A DNA stretch of 64,000 nt from Micromonospora halotolerans (GCF_032108445.1 NZ_CP134876.1:4092001-4156000); one strand, 5' to 3'; positions 53,328 through 62,408 are shown, counted from the stretch's first letter. Made by a program: numbers and translations. Notes: generated by a model from the sequence alone, not told the origin.

Positions 53328-54982
53328 TGTGGCGCGATCACCTCACCGAGATCATCGTCTTCAGCTTCCTCTTCCTGCTGGTCAGCGCCATGGGTTTCGT
53401 GGCGGCCCGGTGGCGGGCGCCGCGCGACATGGCCCACCTGGACGAGTGGGGCCTGGGCGGGCGCAGCTTCGGCGGCTGGATCACCTGGTTCCTGGTCGGC
53501 GGTGACCTCTACACCGCCTACACCTTCGTGGCGGTGCCGGCGCTGATCTTCGGGGCCGGGGCGGCGGGCTTCTTCGCCGTGCCGTACACGATCGTCATCT
53601 ACCCGATGGTGTTCCTGGTGCTCTGCCGGCTCTGGTCGGTCTCGCACCGACACGGCTTCGTCACCCCGGCGGACTTCGTCCGCAACCGGTTCGACTCGCC
53701 GATCCTCGCGCTGCTGATCGCGATCACCGGCATCGTGGCGACCATGCCGTACATCGCCCTGCAGCTGGTCGGCATCGAGGCGGTGCTCAAGACGATGGGC
53801 GTGACCGGGGACAGCGCGCTGGCCCGGCACCTGCCGATCATCATCGCCTTCGCCATCCTGGCGGCCTACACCTACCAGTCCGGGCTACGCGCGCCGGCGC
53901 TGATCGCCTTCGTCAAGGACTCGCTGATCTACATCGTGATCCTGGTGGCGGTCGTCTACCTGCCGTACAAGCTGGGCGGCTGGGGCGACATCTTCGACGC
54001 GGCCGACGCGAAGTTCAAGGCGTCACCCGCGCCGGGGGACGGCATCCTGCTCAACGCCAACAACCAGCTCCAGTACGTCACGCTGGCGTTCGGCTCGGCG
54101 CTGGCGCTGTTCCTCTACCCGCACAGCATCACCGGCGTGCTGGCCAGCCGGAACCGCGACGTGATCAAGCGGAACATGTCCGCGCTGCCGGCGTACAGCC
54201 TGCTGCTCGGGTTGATCGCGCTGCTCGGCTACATGGCCATCGCGGCGGGCGTGAAGCCGCTGCCCGGCGCCAAGGCCGGCAGCGTCGACGGCAACACGGT
54301 GGTGCCGCTGCTCTTCGACAGCCAGTTCCCGGACTGGTTCGCGGGCGTGGCGTACGCGGCCATCGGCATCGGCGCGCTGGTGCCGGCGGCGATCATGTCG
54401 ATCGCGGCGGCGAACCTGTTCACCCGCAACATCTACAAGGAGTACCTGAAGCGGGACGCCAGCCCAGCGCAGGAGGCCAACGTCTCGAAGATCACCTCGC
54501 TGGTGGTGAAGGTCGGCGCGGTGGCCTGCATCGTCTTCCTCGACCCGCAGTTCTCCATCGACCTTCAGCTCATCGGCGGCGTGATCATCCTCCAGACGCT
54601 GCCGGCGGTGGCGCTGGGCCTCTACACCCGCTGGTTCCACCGGGGCGCGCTGATCGCCGGCTGGGTGGCCGGCATGGGGCTCGGCATGTGGATGCTCTAC
54701 CAGATCGGGAACCCGACGACCGGGAAGAAGCACTTCGCCGGCTCGGCCTTCCCGCTCTCCGAGTTCGGCTTCGACACCACGAAGACGATCTACGTGGGCA
54801 TCGTGGCGGTGCTGGTCAACCTGGCGGTGGCCGCGCTGCTCACGCTGGTGCTGCGGGCCGCGAAGGTGGCCGACGGGGTGGACGCCACCACTCCGGACGA
54901 CTACTTCGCCGACGAGGGCGACCCGCGGGTCACCCCCGGTCCGGACCGCGACGCGGACGCCGCCCGGGAGCCCGTGGCCTGA
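53327..54982 (+). CDS. Sodium:solute symporter (monocarboxylate type)
   Basis: 551 residues, about 13 membrane spans, SSF family. GLGGRSFGGWITWFLVGGDLYTAYTF, AVPYTIVIYPMVF and GALVPAAIMSIAAANLFTRNIYKEYLK are typical of the MctP/acetate-pyruvate-type branch. The preceding DUF3311 subunit overlaps its start by one base, which supports a monocarboxylate (lactate, pyruvate, acetate or propionate) uptake system. The exact substrate is inferred. A hairpin repeat follows and probably terminates transcription. Confidence 0.9.
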   Translation: MWRDHLTEIIVFSFLFLLVSAMGFVAARWRAPRDMAHLDEWGLGGRSFGGWITWFLVGGDLYTAYTFVAVPALIFGAGAAGFFAVPYTIVIYPMVFLVLCRLWSVSHRHGFVTPADFVRNRFDSPILALLIAITGIVATMPYIALQLVGIEAVLKTMGVTGDSALARHLPIIIAFAILAAYTYQSGLRAPALIAFVKDSLIYIVILVAVVYLPYKLGGWGDIFDAADAKFKASPAPGDGILLNANNQLQYVTLAFGSALALFLYPHSITGVLASRNRDVIKRNMSALPAYSLLLGLIALLGYMAIAAGVKPLPGAKAGSVDGNTVVPLLFDSQFPDWFAGVAYAAIGIGALVPAAIMSIAAANLFTRNIYKEYLKRDASPAQEANVSKITSLVVKVGAVACIVFLDPQFSIDLQLIGGVIILQTLPAVALGLYTRWFHRGALIAGWVAGMGLGMWMLYQIGNPTTGKKHFAGSAFPLSEFGFDTTKTIYVGIVAVLVNLAVAALLTLVLRAAKVADGVDATTPDDYFADEGDPRVTPGPDRDADAAREPVA

Positions 54983-54987
54983 GTGAA

Positions 54988-55037
54988 AGGAGGGGCCCCC
55001 TGTTAACGCCTCGCGTTGTACAGGGGGCCCCTCCTAA
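54988..55037 (+). repeat. GGGGCCCC-armed hairpin repeat, copy 2
   Basis: Perfect 15-bp arms (54989-55003 and 55020-55034) enclose an inner AACGC/GCGTT stem with a CTC loop. It begins six bases after the symporter stop and lies before the convergent MarR gene, so it can serve both as terminators. Related to copy 1 at 49986. Confidence 0.85.
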
Positions 55038-55054
55038 CAGCCCGGACGGCGGTG

Positions 55055-55522
55055 TCAGCGGCGGCGTGTGCGCGATTCGAGGGCCTCGTTGAGCCGGTGC
55101 AGCAGGTCCGCGAGGTTCTCCCGGTCGTCGGGGGACCAGGCGGCCAGGATGTCGCCGTAGAGCCGGGTGCGGGCGGCCCGCACCGCGGCCATCCGCTGGA
55201 GGCCGGCCGGGGTGGGTGAGATCACCGTGCCGCGCCCGTCGGCTGGATCCGGGGCACGCGCGATCAGCCCGTCCCGCTGCATGGCCGAGACCTGGCGGGT
55301 GACCGTGGAGCCGTCCAGGTTCAGCTTGGCGGCCAGCGCGGAGACGTTCTGCGGGCCGGCGCCGGCCAGGTGCCGCAGGATCACGTACGCCGCCCGGTCC
55401 AGCACCCGGTGCTCGGCCGTGCCGGTGGCCCGCCGGGTCGCCTCACCGAGCCGCATGAGCAGTGCGACCTCGGTCTCGATCCGCCCGAGTGTGGCATCTT
55501 CCGCGTTGGCGTCGTCCCTCAT
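55055..55522 (-). CDS. MarR family transcriptional regulator
   Basis: 155 residues from the ATG at 55522; the frame is open upstream but runs into the divergent gene. The winged-helix core is HLAGAGPQNVSALAAKLNLDGSTVTRQVSAMQRDGLIARAPDPADGRG, the classical MarR recognition helix and wing. It is divergent from an MFS transporter with two operator-like palindromes between them, and it presumably represses the exporter until a substrate binds. Confidence 0.92.
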   Translation of the reverse strand: MRDDANAEDATLGRIETEVALLMRLGEATRRATGTAEHRVLDRAAYVILRHLAGAGPQNVSALAAKLNLDGSTVTRQVSAMQRDGLIARAPDPADGRGTVISPTPAGLQRMAAVRAARTRLYGDILAAWSPDDRENLADLLHRLNEALESRTRRR

Positions 55523-55561
55523 AGCTGTATGATACAACTGATTTACCTGTAAGATACAGCT
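55523..55561. promoter_or_regulatory. Double MarR operator
   Basis: Two palindromes, TGTAT-G-ATACA (55526-55536) and TGTA-AGA-TACA (55548-55558), are 22 bp apart, i.e. two helix turns. Outer arms AGCTGTAT/ATACAGCT (55523-55530, 55554-55561) make the whole 39 bp symmetric. The region lies between the MarR and MFS starts and is AT-richer than its surroundings. Confidence 0.8.
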
Positions 55562-55580
55562 ATCTGTCTGGAGGCGCGGA

Positions 55581-56813
55581 GTGGATCGGCGATCCGAACC
55601 CAACCGCAGTGCCATCTACGCCACCACCCTGGTGGCGTTCCTCGCCATCGCCGGCATCGCCGTGGTGGACCCGATCCTGCCCGCCATCGGCGAGGCGATC
55701 GGGGTCACCGCCTGGCAGGTCGAACTGCTCTTCACCGCGTACATCGCGGTGATGGCGGTGGGCATGATCCCGGCGACCCTCGCCAGCGGGAAGTTCGGCT
55801 TCAAGCCGGTGCTGATCACCGGCGTCTCGGTGGTCGGTGTGGCCGCCATCCTCGCGTCGTTCAGCAACGACATCGTGCAGCTCTCCGTGCTGCGCGGCGT
55901 GTGGGGCCTGGGCAACGCCATGTTCTTCGCCACCGCCATGGTGGTGCTGGTCAACCTGGCCAACGACCGGGAGTGGGTCGTCGGCCTCTTCGAGACCGCG
56001 CTCGGCCTCGGCTTCGCCGTCGGCCCGCTGATCGGCGGCCTGCTCGGCGAGGTGAGCTGGCGGCTGCCGTTCTTCGTCTGCGGCGTGTTCATGGTGCTGG
56101 CCCTGGCCGTGGCCTCGCGCAAGCTCCGCGAACCGGCCAACAAGCAGGCCCCCGTACGCCTCGGCGCGATCTTCTCGACCTACCGCAAGCCGGCGTTCGT
56201 CACCCTCTGCGTGGTCACCGCCGCCTACAACTTCGTCTTCTTCGTGGTGCTCGGCTACACGCCGCTCTACCTGCACCTCGACGTCATCCCGCTGGGCCTG
56301 GCCTTCACTGGCTGGGGTCTCGGCCTGGCCGCCGGCATCCTGCTGATCGGCCACCGGCTGGCGCACCGGATCGGCGCGGTGCAGACCGTCGGCGTCGCCG
56401 TCGCCGGCCTGCTGGTCTGCATGGTCCTCTTCGCCACCTCCACCGGCACCGCGATGTCGCTGGTGGTCCTGGTCCTCGCCGGCCTGTTCATGGGCCTGGC
56501 CAACGCCAACCTCACCGACCTCGCCCTGGGCCTCGGCTCCAGCGACCGACGGGTCGCCACCGGCGCCTTCAACCTGGTCCGTTGGGGCGCCGCCGCGCCG
56601 GCCCCGATCATCTCCGGCAAGCTCGCCGAGCACTCGCTCGCCCTGCCGTTCTGGGTCGGGTTCGGTGTCCTCTCGGTCGGCGTGCTGGTCTACCTAGCCT
56701 TCGCGCACGTGATGGCCGCCGGCTACGGCGAGCGAGTGCTCTGGTCCCGGTGGAACTCCGCCGCCCGCCGCAACGAGCACGCCCCCGAGGAGCCGGTCGG
56801 CGAGGCGTACTGA
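55581..56813 (+). CDS. MFS transporter (drug:H+ antiporter-like)
   Basis: 410 residues, 12 membrane spans, from a GTG with GGAGGCGCG upstream. DPILPAIGEAIGVTAWQVELLFTAYIA, GLGNAMFFATAMVVLVNLAND and FETALGLGFAVGPLIGGLLGE (motif C of 12-span exporters) indicate a drug or metabolite exporter. Expression is very probably controlled by the divergent MarR gene. A convergent hairpin terminator follows. Confidence 0.9.
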   Translation: MDRRSEPNRSAIYATTLVAFLAIAGIAVVDPILPAIGEAIGVTAWQVELLFTAYIAVMAVGMIPATLASGKFGFKPVLITGVSVVGVAAILASFSNDIVQLSVLRGVWGLGNAMFFATAMVVLVNLANDREWVVGLFETALGLGFAVGPLIGGLLGEVSWRLPFFVCGVFMVLALAVASRKLREPANKQAPVRLGAIFSTYRKPAFVTLCVVTAAYNFVFFVVLGYTPLYLHLDVIPLGLAFTGWGLGLAAGILLIGHRLAHRIGAVQTVGVAVAGLLVCMVLFATSTGTAMSLVVLVLAGLFMGLANANLTDLALGLGSSDRRVATGAFNLVRWGAAAPAPIISGKLAEHSLALPFWVGFGVLSVGVLVYLAFAHVMAAGYGERVLWSRWNSAARRNEHAPEEPVGEAY

Positions 56814-56818
56814 GGTGC

Positions 56819-56847
56819 GGAGGGGCCCCGCCTGCCGGGGCCCCTCC
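56819..56847. terminator. Bidirectional hairpin terminator
   Basis: A perfect 11-bp stem GGAGGGGCCCC/GGGGCCCCTCC with a 7-nt loop, placed between the stop of the MFS gene and the stop of the convergent TauE gene, within about 10 bases of each. Confidence 0.85.
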
Positions 56848-56855
56848 CCGCCCGG

Positions 56856-57617
56856 TCAGCCGAGGGCGCGGTAGAGCAGGTAGAGGCCGATCACCGTGCC
56901 GAAGACCACGATGAGGGTCCGCAGCACCACCGGCGGGAGCCGGCGGACCAGCCGGGCGCCCACGTACCCGCCGACCAGTGTGGCCGGCGCGACCACCGCG
57001 ACCGCGGCCCAGTCGACCGGGCCGAAGAGCGCGAACACCACCAGCGTGGTCAGCCCCACCACGGCCGAGAGCAGGTTCTTGATGGCCGACACCCGGGCCA
57101 GCGTGGCATCCAGCACGAGGGCCAGACCGGCCACCAGCATCACCCCGAGCGCCGCGCCGAAATAGCCGCCGTACACCGTGCCCAGCGCGACCATGGCCTG
57201 CACCGTGACGGTGCGGCGGCGCGGGCTGAGGTCGGCCGGATGGCCGACCAGCCGGCGCAGCGGGTCCTGGAAGGCCAGCACGGCGGTCGCGCCCAGCACC
57301 AGGAACGGCACCACCAGTTCGAACGCGCGCGCCGGGGTGGCCAGCAGCAGCACGCAACCGACGATCGTGCCGGCCACCGCCGTCGGCAGCAGCGGCCAGA
57401 GCGCCCGCCCCCGGGGCAGGTCCGCCCGGCTGCCCGCCACGCTCGCCACGTAGCCCGGGAAGACCGACACCGAATTGCTGACGTTCGCGGGGACCGGGGG
57501 CAGGCCGATCGCGATGAGGGCCGGGAAGGTGATCAGGGAGCCGCCCCCGGCCACCGCGTTGACCGTGCCCGCGGCGAGGCCGGCGGCGACCAGCAGCGCG
57601 ACGTCGGAGAGGTTCAT
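56856..57617 (-). CDS. TauE/SafE family permease
   Basis: 253 residues from the ATG at 57617, eight membrane spans. LAAGTVNAVAGGGSLITFPALIAIGLPP is the first TauE repeat signature and GGYFGAALGVMLVAGLALVLD with SAIKNLLSAVVGLTTLVVF the second. The family exports sulfite or sulfoacetate or otherwise moves small organic anions; the substrate is unknown. Upstream a 60-bp hairpin separates it from rnpB. Confidence 0.9.
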   Translation of the reverse strand: MNLSDVALLVAAGLAAGTVNAVAGGGSLITFPALIAIGLPPVPANVSNSVSVFPGYVASVAGSRADLPRGRALWPLLPTAVAGTIVGCVLLLATPARAFELVVPFLVLGATAVLAFQDPLRRLVGHPADLSPRRRTVTVQAMVALGTVYGGYFGAALGVMLVAGLALVLDATLARVSAIKNLLSAVVGLTTLVVFALFGPVDWAAVAVVAPATLVGGYVGARLVRRLPPVVLRTLIVVFGTVIGLYLLYRALG

Positions 57618-57688
57618 GATCCCGCAGGCTAGCCCGCCCAGGCCCCGCACGCAGAGCCACCTCCACCGGCCCCGTCGGCTGCCTCCGC

Positions 57689-57748
57689 GTTGATCAAGAG
57701 GTTTGCGTCAGGACCGGACCCCGTCGCGACGCAAACCTCTTGGTCAAC
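57689..57748. repeat. Long hairpin between tauE and rnpB
   Basis: Arms at 57689-57709 and 57728-57748 pair at 20 of 21 positions (GTTGATCAAGAGGTTTGCGTC and its complement) around an 18-nt loop. Lower in GC than its surroundings. GTTGATCAAGAG-type hairpins recur in Micromonospora genomes in my recollection, so this may be a dispersed element as well as a transcriptional boundary upstream of rnpB. Confidence 0.7.
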
Positions 57749-57800
57749 ACCGGTGGCGGGGTGGAAATGGGAGCCGGGGTCCCGTCGTTAGGATGAGGGC

Positions 57801-58222
<422 letters not shown>

Positions 58223-58430
58223 CCACCAGGTCAGCCGCTCACACATCGCGGCTGGCCTGGCGTTTCTTCGGGTGCTGGTGGTCGTCGTCGGTCGTCATTG
58301 GTCGCCGTCCGACGGCCCACTGACGGCCCCGACGGCCCAGCGGCGGCCCAGCGGCGGCCCAGACCCGCCGAGCAAGCGGCTTGCCCCTGAGGCCGCCGGC
58401 AACATTGCCGCCAGCCCGTAGAGTGCCGCT

Positions 58431-58616
58431 GTGGATACGAGATCAAGTCGGGGCGTAGGCATCGTCGGGACGATCGCAGCGGTTGTTGGTGCCTGCTGGC
58501 TCGTGTTGCTCGCCGACCGCGGCTTCCCTGAGTGGCGGTTCGTGGCCGCCGTCACGCTGGTTAGCGGCCTGCTGCTGCGAATCGAGGCAGCAGTGCGAGA
58601 ACGCGGACGCCCTTGA
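58431..58616 (+). CDS. Small membrane protein (element cargo)
   Basis: 61 residues from a GTG: VGIVGTIAAVVGACWLVLLADRGF and FVAAVTLVSGLLLRIEAAVRERG are two membrane spans with a short cytoplasmic end. There is no strong RBS. It could be genuine or chance; codon bias is acceptable. No family is recognised. Confidence 0.45.
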   Translation: MDTRSSRGVGIVGTIAAVVGACWLVLLADRGFPEWRFVAAVTLVSGLLLRIEAAVRERGRP

Positions 58617-58815
58617 GACTTGCGGCCAGGTCGGGGAGTTGAAGCTGAACTTCGGGCCTCGCTCAGCCCACCAGTGCCGGATAGCTGCTCACACGGCGTC
58701 TGAGGCTTGCCATGGTTGCTCACTGGTCGACAACCTTTGACGGTGTCTTGTGCCCCCTGTGTTCCCACGCGCCTGGATCTCTACATTCCTCCGAAGGCCT
58801 GACAGACTCCGCGAT

Positions 58816-59208
58816 ATGCGAACTTGGGCCATCGCGGTTACGGCCGTCGCCGCCACGCTTGTTGCGATACCAGTGACGACCGCGCTCGCCATGGGGTACT
58901 ACCCCCGCCCGGATTGCTTCGACCGTGCCCCCTTCGACGAGGTGGCGACGAAGCTACCGCCGCCTCCGACCCTAGACGCGTTCGATTCGGTCGATGCACC
59001 TGACAAGATCGGCTCGTGTGACATTGGGTCGTCATACGGGGTGAAGGGCGGCTACATCTTCTACGCTGTCGACAGCCCTGGCCTCGACGATTCTGGATGG
59101 GGTTACTTCCCGAACGGGCCGGACGGTGACCTTGGAAACGGTGAGTGGGAGGGGCCACAGTTCGAACAGATCGAGGGACCCTGGTACCACTGGACGGCAA
59201 GCTGGTAG
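58816..59208 (+). CDS. Secreted hypothetical protein (element cargo)
   Basis: 130 residues from an ATG at a good signal peptide (MRTWAIAVTAVAATLVAIPVTTALAM). The mature part is acidic and has two cysteines (RPDCFDRAPF, KIGSCDIGSS) that may pair, and aromatic/glycine-rich sequence near the end (GWGYFPNGPDGDLGNGEWEGPQ). An upstream in-frame start exists, but its extra residues are basic and would disturb the signal. No domain is recognised; codon bias is weaker than in neighbours outside the element. Confidence 0.6.
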   Translation: MRTWAIAVTAVAATLVAIPVTTALAMGYYPRPDCFDRAPFDEVATKLPPPPTLDAFDSVDAPDKIGSCDIGSSYGVKGGYIFYAVDSPGLDDSGWGYFPNGPDGDLGNGEWEGPQFEQIEGPWYHWTASW

Positions 59209-59552
59209 ACGGCATTGTCGAGCTGCCGGAACAGTCCACCATCGTCCGGGGCGTCAGCTCGAACTCAACCACGAACGACTGAAGGTCTTCCTGCCATCCC
59301 GTCTGCCGCCGACCCGCCCTGCTGGGGGAGCGGGCCGCCGCACGGCATCCGGCCCGGTATTTCGTTCCTGAAGGTGCCGGAGGGGAAGCGTGACGAACCA
59401 AGAATCGGTTTCCACCTAGGGACTGCCGGTATCCAGCGGCCCCGGTCGGGTGACCAAGGCCGGCCCGGAGGGCAACTCGACCTGTTCTGCGTCGAGCGCA
59501 GTCAGGAGCATCATGGCCGATGTCAATCGTCCCGCTGATCTAGGGTGACCTG
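59209..59552. other. Gene-free stretch within the element
   Basis: No convincing coding sequence, RNA or repeat is visible. Short frames of fewer than 110 codons exist on both strands but lack RBS and family features. Confidence 0.5.
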
Positions 59553-60221
59553 GTGCCTTCGAAACCCGTGACAACCGTCCTGTTCGATTTCGCTTGGACC
59601 CTGTTCGCCAGGGACCCCAACCGCTGGGTCGGCAGCGCGGCGGCCTTGATCGGCCGGGAGGTGGCCGCCGGTGAGGCGGAGCGGATCGCCTCGGATTTCG
59701 CTGAGTTGCTGCGGACGACGGCTACGGACCCTGCTCACATCGCCCGGGACTTGGACCCACAGGTGTGGGACCGGGCGATTCTGGCTGTCCTGCAGCAAAT
59801 CCGTGGGGTGGACTTGCCGTTTGCGCGAGCCCTGCACGAAACGCGCGCCGAAGCGCTGGCGCCGTACGCGGACACGGCGTCCACTCTCGCCGCGCTGAGT
59901 GCCCGCGGTATTCGCCTTGGCGTGGTCAGCAACGTGGGCTGGGACATTCGCATCTGCTTTGCGAGGCACGGGCTTGACCGCTACATCGATGCATTCGTTC
60001 TTTCCTACGAGGTCGGCTTCGTCAAACCTGATGTACGGATCTGGCGCACCGCAGTCGAAGCCCTGGCGGCACAGCCAGATCGAACGTTGATGGTTGGCGA
60101 TCATCCCGGATGCGACGGCGGTTCCGTGGCCGTCGGCATACCGGCCCTGGTGCTGCCGATGGTGAGTTCGCCAGCGCAGCTTCGCGGGTTCGATCAGGTG
60201 CTGGCGTTGGCCGGAATCTGA
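59553..60221 (+). CDS. HAD-superfamily hydrolase (element cargo)
   Basis: 222 residues from a GTG. HAD motif I is VLFDFAWTLF: D12 is the nucleophile, but the second Asp of DxD is A14, as in phosphonatase-type D-x-A enzymes. Motif II is LGVVSNVG, motif III VGFVKPDVRIW with Lys, and motif IV MVGDHPGCDGG. The cap is helical (25-95). It could be a phosphatase using another acid/base, or act on C-P or C-halogen bonds. It lies inside the rnpB element, intact while its neighbours are broken. Confidence 0.82.
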   Translation: MPSKPVTTVLFDFAWTLFARDPNRWVGSAAALIGREVAAGEAERIASDFAELLRTTATDPAHIARDLDPQVWDRAILAVLQQIRGVDLPFARALHETRAEALAPYADTASTLAALSARGIRLGVVSNVGWDIRICFARHGLDRYIDAFVLSYEVGFVKPDVRIWRTAVEALAAQPDRTLMVGDHPGCDGGSVAVGIPALVLPMVSSPAQLRGFDQVLALAGI

Positions 60222-60256
60222 AGCCGGTTCGGTTCCTGGTTTGTCGAGGTTGCCCG

Positions 60257-60509
60257 ATGCGCTTCGGGAAAGATCTCCGATTCTTCCAGCATGAAGTCGA
60301 GCCGAAGGCAGTCAAGAACCGGATGCACTTCGATATCCACGTCGGCGGCGGCCGGCACGAGCCGTTGGAGGTGCGCTGGCCGCGGGTCCAGGCGATCGTC
60401 GACAAACTGGTGGCAGCAGGCGGGACCGCTCCGGGTCGACGCACCGGACGGTGCCCCTGACCATGTGACGATGGCCGACCCAGAGGGCAACGAGTTCGAC
60501 GTCCTTTAG
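60257..60509 (+). pseudogene. VOC/glyoxalase-like protein, truncated and frameshifted
   Basis: The first frame (MRFGKDLRFFQHEVEPKAVKNRMHFDIHVGGG to VDKLVAAGGTA) and a second frame (LRVDAPDGAPDHVTMADPEGNEFDVL) together form the C-terminal two thirds of a glyoxalase-like (VOC) protein; H29 in MHFDI and E in GNEF are metal-ligand positions. The frame breaks near 60420-60440, and the N-terminal 50-60 residues are absent. A nonfunctional remnant. Confidence 0.75.
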
Positions 60510-60709
60510 GCCCGTTCGGCCGGGCTGCTGGCCAAGCCGTAGCCGTCGACAGCGTCACGCAGGTCCTGATACCGATGTGTCACGCAGGTCCCGAGACCGG
60601 ACACCGCCGGCAGCCGGCTGTCCTACTCCGCTTGATGGGTTACGCGGTGGCGGGTTCGCTGGCTACCGACTGTGCGGCGGGTCGGAGGCCCTCGATCGAC
60701 GGCCCGACG

Positions 60710-61204
60710 CTAACCCACGAGGCTCTTGGTCATGACGTGCTCGCGGCGTACTCCGTCGGGCATGAGGTCGCCGAGTTCACCCGTGTCACGGAAGCCGTTC
60801 CGTTGGTAGAGGGTCCAGGCGTTCTTGTTGCCCTCTACAACGGCCAGCCGCAGCGTCCGCGCGCCCACCAGCCGAGCCCACTGCTCGACCGCCCGCACGA
60901 GGTGGTCGCCCACGCCTTGGCCACGTCCCACAGGTGCCACGTACATCGAGATCAGCTCCACGACTCCGTCGTGGTCGGTCGGCACCCCGCTGGCCATCCC
61001 GACGGGTTGCCCGTCGAGCATCGCCAGGATGTTGTACGAGCCGGGGATGGCCAGTCGCCCGCGCCAGCGTTCCTCGCGGTCGCCGTCGCCCTGCCAGTCC
61101 GCCAGCTGGGAACCGAAGGCGTACCCGGCCTCCGCCAGCGCAGCGAGCCGCAGTTCCCGCCACATCTTCCAGTCGCCCTCGCCGAGAGCACGTGTATCGA
61201 TCAT
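60710..61204 (-). CDS. GNAT family N-acetyltransferase (element cargo)
   Basis: 164 residues from the ATG at 61204 (MIDTRALGEGDWKMWRELRLAAL). VVELISMYVAPVGRGQGVGDHLVRAVEQWA carries the acetyl-CoA loop RGQGVG, and NKNAWTLYQRNGFRDTGEL is the C-terminal motif. Small-molecule acetyltransferase, substrate unknown. 18-bp identical sequences (GACACCGCCGGCAGCCGG) at 60600-60617 and 61341-61358 flank the gene, possibly marking its insertion as a unit. Confidence 0.82.
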   Translation of the reverse strand: MIDTRALGEGDWKMWRELRLAALAEAGYAFGSQLADWQGDGDREERWRGRLAIPGSYNILAMLDGQPVGMASGVPTDHDGVVELISMYVAPVGRGQGVGDHLVRAVEQWARLVGARTLRLAVVEGNKNAWTLYQRNGFRDTGELGDLMPDGVRREHVMTKSLVG

Positions 61205-61473
61205 GCGGAGAGGGTTTCGCAGGCGTGGCGAGCAGGCAACCCGGTATCTGGTGACGCGGTGTGACGACCAGGTGGCCCTGTTGGACGGCGGACTGTCACC
61301 TGTCATCCGACACCGATCCGTAGCGCATCAGCTGGAGCCCGACACCGCCGGCAGCCGGCCGGATAGGCGGTATTGGTGAGTCGTAGCCGGCGCTTCGTCT
61401 GTACATGTCGCTCGTCTCGTGGGCCTACGAGGTCTCTCGCCAGAACCTTTCGGGCACGCTGCCTCGCCGGTGA

Positions 61474-61822
61474 GCTCATGTTCAGGGTGTCGCCCTGAAG
61501 GCCCGGACGCTTACCGCAGCTGCCGGTGACGACGGGCCCCTGTTGGAGGCAGCCGCGATTCTTCACGATGTCGGCTACGCACCTCACCTAGCTAAGACAG
61601 GCTTTCATCCGCTGGACGGCGCAATCTATCTTCGAGGCTTGGACGCGCCCGATCGCGTGGTCCACCTGGTAGCGCATCACTCCTGTGCTGTTAGGGAGGC
61701 TCGTCTACGTGGGCTCGACGGACACCTGGCCGCCTTTCATGACGAAGAAGGTCCGGTGAGAGACGCGCTTTGGATGTGCGACCTCACCACGACGCCCGAC
61801 GGAGAGCCTACGGACTTTGCGG
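61474..61822 (+). pseudogene. HD-domain protein, both ends lost
   Basis: The frame begins after a stop at 61471 with AHVQGVALKARTLTAAAG, which corresponds to the middle of an HD helix, then LLEAAAILHDVGYAPHLAKTGFHPLDGAIYLRG with the HD dyad, and VHLVAHHSCAVREARLRGLDG and MCDLTTTPDG. The start and the first His-bearing helix are missing, and the 3' end passes out of homology at about 61810, where recombinase sequence begins in another frame. It is a phosphohydrolase remnant fused by deletion. Confidence 0.72.
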
Positions 61823-62131
61823 ACCACCACCTGGCGCAAGTCGATCAACCGCTGCTGGTTCGACCCCAAGATCTGGCGATCGGCCGTCACGGCGGCCGGC
61901 ATCGTGCCGTCGAGATCGACCGGCATGCACGCGCTGCGGCACTTCTACGCCTCGGCGCTGCTCGACGCGGGGGAGAGCATCAAGGCCCTCGCCTCCTACC
62001 TCGGCCACTCCGACCCCGGATTCACCCTTTGGGTGTACACGCACCTCATGCCGGCCAGCGAGGAACGCACCCGCAACGCCATCGACCGACTGTTCCGGCC
62101 CCGGGTGCTTGACGGCCCAGAGACGGCCTGA
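61817..62131 (+). pseudogene. C-terminal remnant of tyrosine recombinase (integrase)
   Basis: About 100 residues that keep the catalytic block: H38-A-L-R41 (MHALRHFYASALLDAGESI), H64 in YLGHSDPGF and nucleophile Y74 in WVYTHLMPASEERT. The first catalytic Arg, the Lys and the entire DNA-binding N-terminus are missing, so it cannot act alone. It ends 46 bp before the right 50-bp repeat and points toward it, as in integrative elements of actinomycetes. Confidence 0.85.
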
Positions 62132-62177
62132 GGTGGGAGAGTGGCCGTCTTCCCCCAGCTCGCGCCCATGCTCTCAC

Positions 62178-62227
62178 CAGAATCCGGCGTACAGGTCGAC
62201 TCGTCCGTCGCCCACCAGGTCAGCCGC
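62178..62227 (+). repeat. attR-like 50-bp repeat
   Basis: Identical to 58189-58238, including the last 34 bases of rnpB. The rest of the RNA gene is absent here, so this is the element-borne duplicate created by integration. Confidence 0.9.
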
Positions 62228-62408
62228 CGTCATAAGCACCGACAGGTGGCCTGCCCGAGCACGCACGCCGACCTCGACCATCTGGCGCGTGCCGCCGGTC
62301 GCGATCACGCCTGTGGGTACGCCCGAGAATCCGAGCCCCTCTGGTGGGGGAGAGGAATCCCCCCAGGAGGGGAGGCGTGATGCCACCCGCGTCAATGATC
62401 TTGGTGGT

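Noticed and set aside
62052..62395. Minus-strand frames ending in DGRVDLYAGFW at the right repeat and a similar frame at rnpB
   Set aside because: They are translations of the duplicated rnpB 3' end, not a protein family.
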